Origin: Phytoseiulus persimilis
Lineage: Eukaryota > Arthropoda > Arachnida > Mesostigmata > Phytoseiidae
NCBI GenBank assembly: GCA_037576195.1
Contig: CM075102.1
Span: 2,604,001-2,668,000 of the forward strand
DNA: 64,000 bases
Direction of reading: 5' to 3'
The notes under the pieces are model-generated. The model did no database searches. It saw nothing but the letters and a program-made list of their open reading frames with translations, and was not told the origin of the DNA. Position numbers and translations under genes: made by a program. Of this stretch, positions 63,657 to 64,000 are shown in pieces (the first letter of the stretch is position 1; each line of letters starts with the position of its first letter).

Positions 63657-64000
63657 TCATTCATCAGCACCATCGTCTTCCGACTCTGCTTCGTCCTCAG
63701 CCATGAAGATTTCCGTCAAGCCAGCCGCTGGACGAGGAATCGTTGCTAAATACCTGGCATAAGACAGATAGTAAATGGCCGCGGTCACATGACAGCAGCA
63801 TCCAACTGTGCGGCTCCCATTTGGACATTCGCACCAATGTCCTCTGATCCCTTGAACGTCATTCGAGTCTGGTTCGTATTGGATGAATAGTCGGTAGGTC
63901 TCCCGACTCACATGACGGGATCTAATGTCGAGACGGACGATATTCGGCTGTTCCTTGACGAAACTCATCTGGATGTTATTCTCGTCGTCCATCGTGTCCG
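63657..64000 (-). CDS. SWIM zinc-finger protein, C-terminal part (runs off window)
   Basis: At least 111 codons on the minus strand. RGHWCECPNGSRTVGCCCHV is a SWIM finger (C-x-C ... C-x-H) followed by TAAIYYLSYARYLATIPRPA and an acidic tail (EDEAESEDDGADE). SWIM domains bind DNA or protein and occur in MULE and other transposases and in large arthropod families of unknown role; the YLSYARY-IPRP context is of the latter sort. The frame has no break and a poly(A) signal follows, so it could be a live gene or transposon. The N-terminal part, needed to tell which, lies beyond the right edge. Confidence 0.7.
   Translation of the reverse strand, partial: DTMDDENNIQMSFVKEQPNIVRLDIRSRHVSRETYRLFIQYEPDSNDVQGIRGHWCECPNGSRTVGCCCHVTAAIYYLSYARYLATIPRPAAGLTEIFMAEDEAESEDDGADE

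Overview
This window is eukaryotic repeat-rich DNA, most likely from an arthropod; the LINE reverse transcriptases resemble the kind I associate with ticks and mites, so Acari is plausible but unproven. There are no bacterial-style operons, rRNA genes, CRISPR arrays or free-standing tRNA genes that I can support. Only three candidate host-type coding loci stand out: two related intronless ankyrin-repeat genes on the minus strand (14932-17457 and 23442-24746) and a SWIM zinc-finger gene running off the right edge (63657-64000, minus). Almost everything else I can name is a transposable element, or a piece of one, often nested inside another.

Layout. 1-4118 is a 45-bp-unit minisatellite attached to a Helitron-like 5' terminus. 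7690-12500 (minus) is a broken two-ORF LINE with a hAT-type MITE (9286-9864) in its reverse transcriptase. 12528-14340 (plus) is a decayed second LINE, followed by a second hAT MITE (14498-14658). 14932-25345 holds the ankyrin gene pair with conserved upstream flanks, separated by LINE debris and by two large inverted repeats (20470-22425). 26055-29610 holds minisatellite blocks and three LINE fragments. 29770-34420 is a Pif1-type (Helitron-like) helicase remnant, split by a young gypsy-type LTR retroelement (30518-34147). 37799-39638 is a repeat rich in GCGGTTA motifs, and 39683-40925 a copia gag-protease fragment. 41963-45037 is a stack of DNA-transposon pieces: Tc1/mariner transposase, MULE-like fragment, hAT MITE, and a Ulp1-like protease split by a TA-flanked MITE. 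47706-56640 is a CR1-like LINE whose ORF2 is split by a 3435-bp Helitron-like element and, 145 bp later, by a tRNA-derived SINE. 57222-59642 is an LTR-retroelement 5' end fused to a palindrome-rich inverted repeat. 59636-63290 contains a LINE endonuclease fragment and two more minisatellite arrays.

The unifying signal is one 45-bp minisatellite superfamily (core GGAATCACC ... AAGTATGGTCAGATC or variants). It fills roughly one sixth of the window and sits inside elements of different classes: a Helitron-like element with exact TC...CTAG ends, two hAT MITEs, and two unrelated inverted repeats. Several insertions can be delimited to the base because they interrupt reading frames or leave target-site duplications: the Helitron-like element (A^T target, no duplication), three SINEs (14-16 bp), three clear and one possible hAT MITE (8 bp), a mariner-type MITE (TA) and the gypsy element (TTGT). 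The long open frames across the minisatellites follow from a 45-bp period without stops and should not be read as genes.
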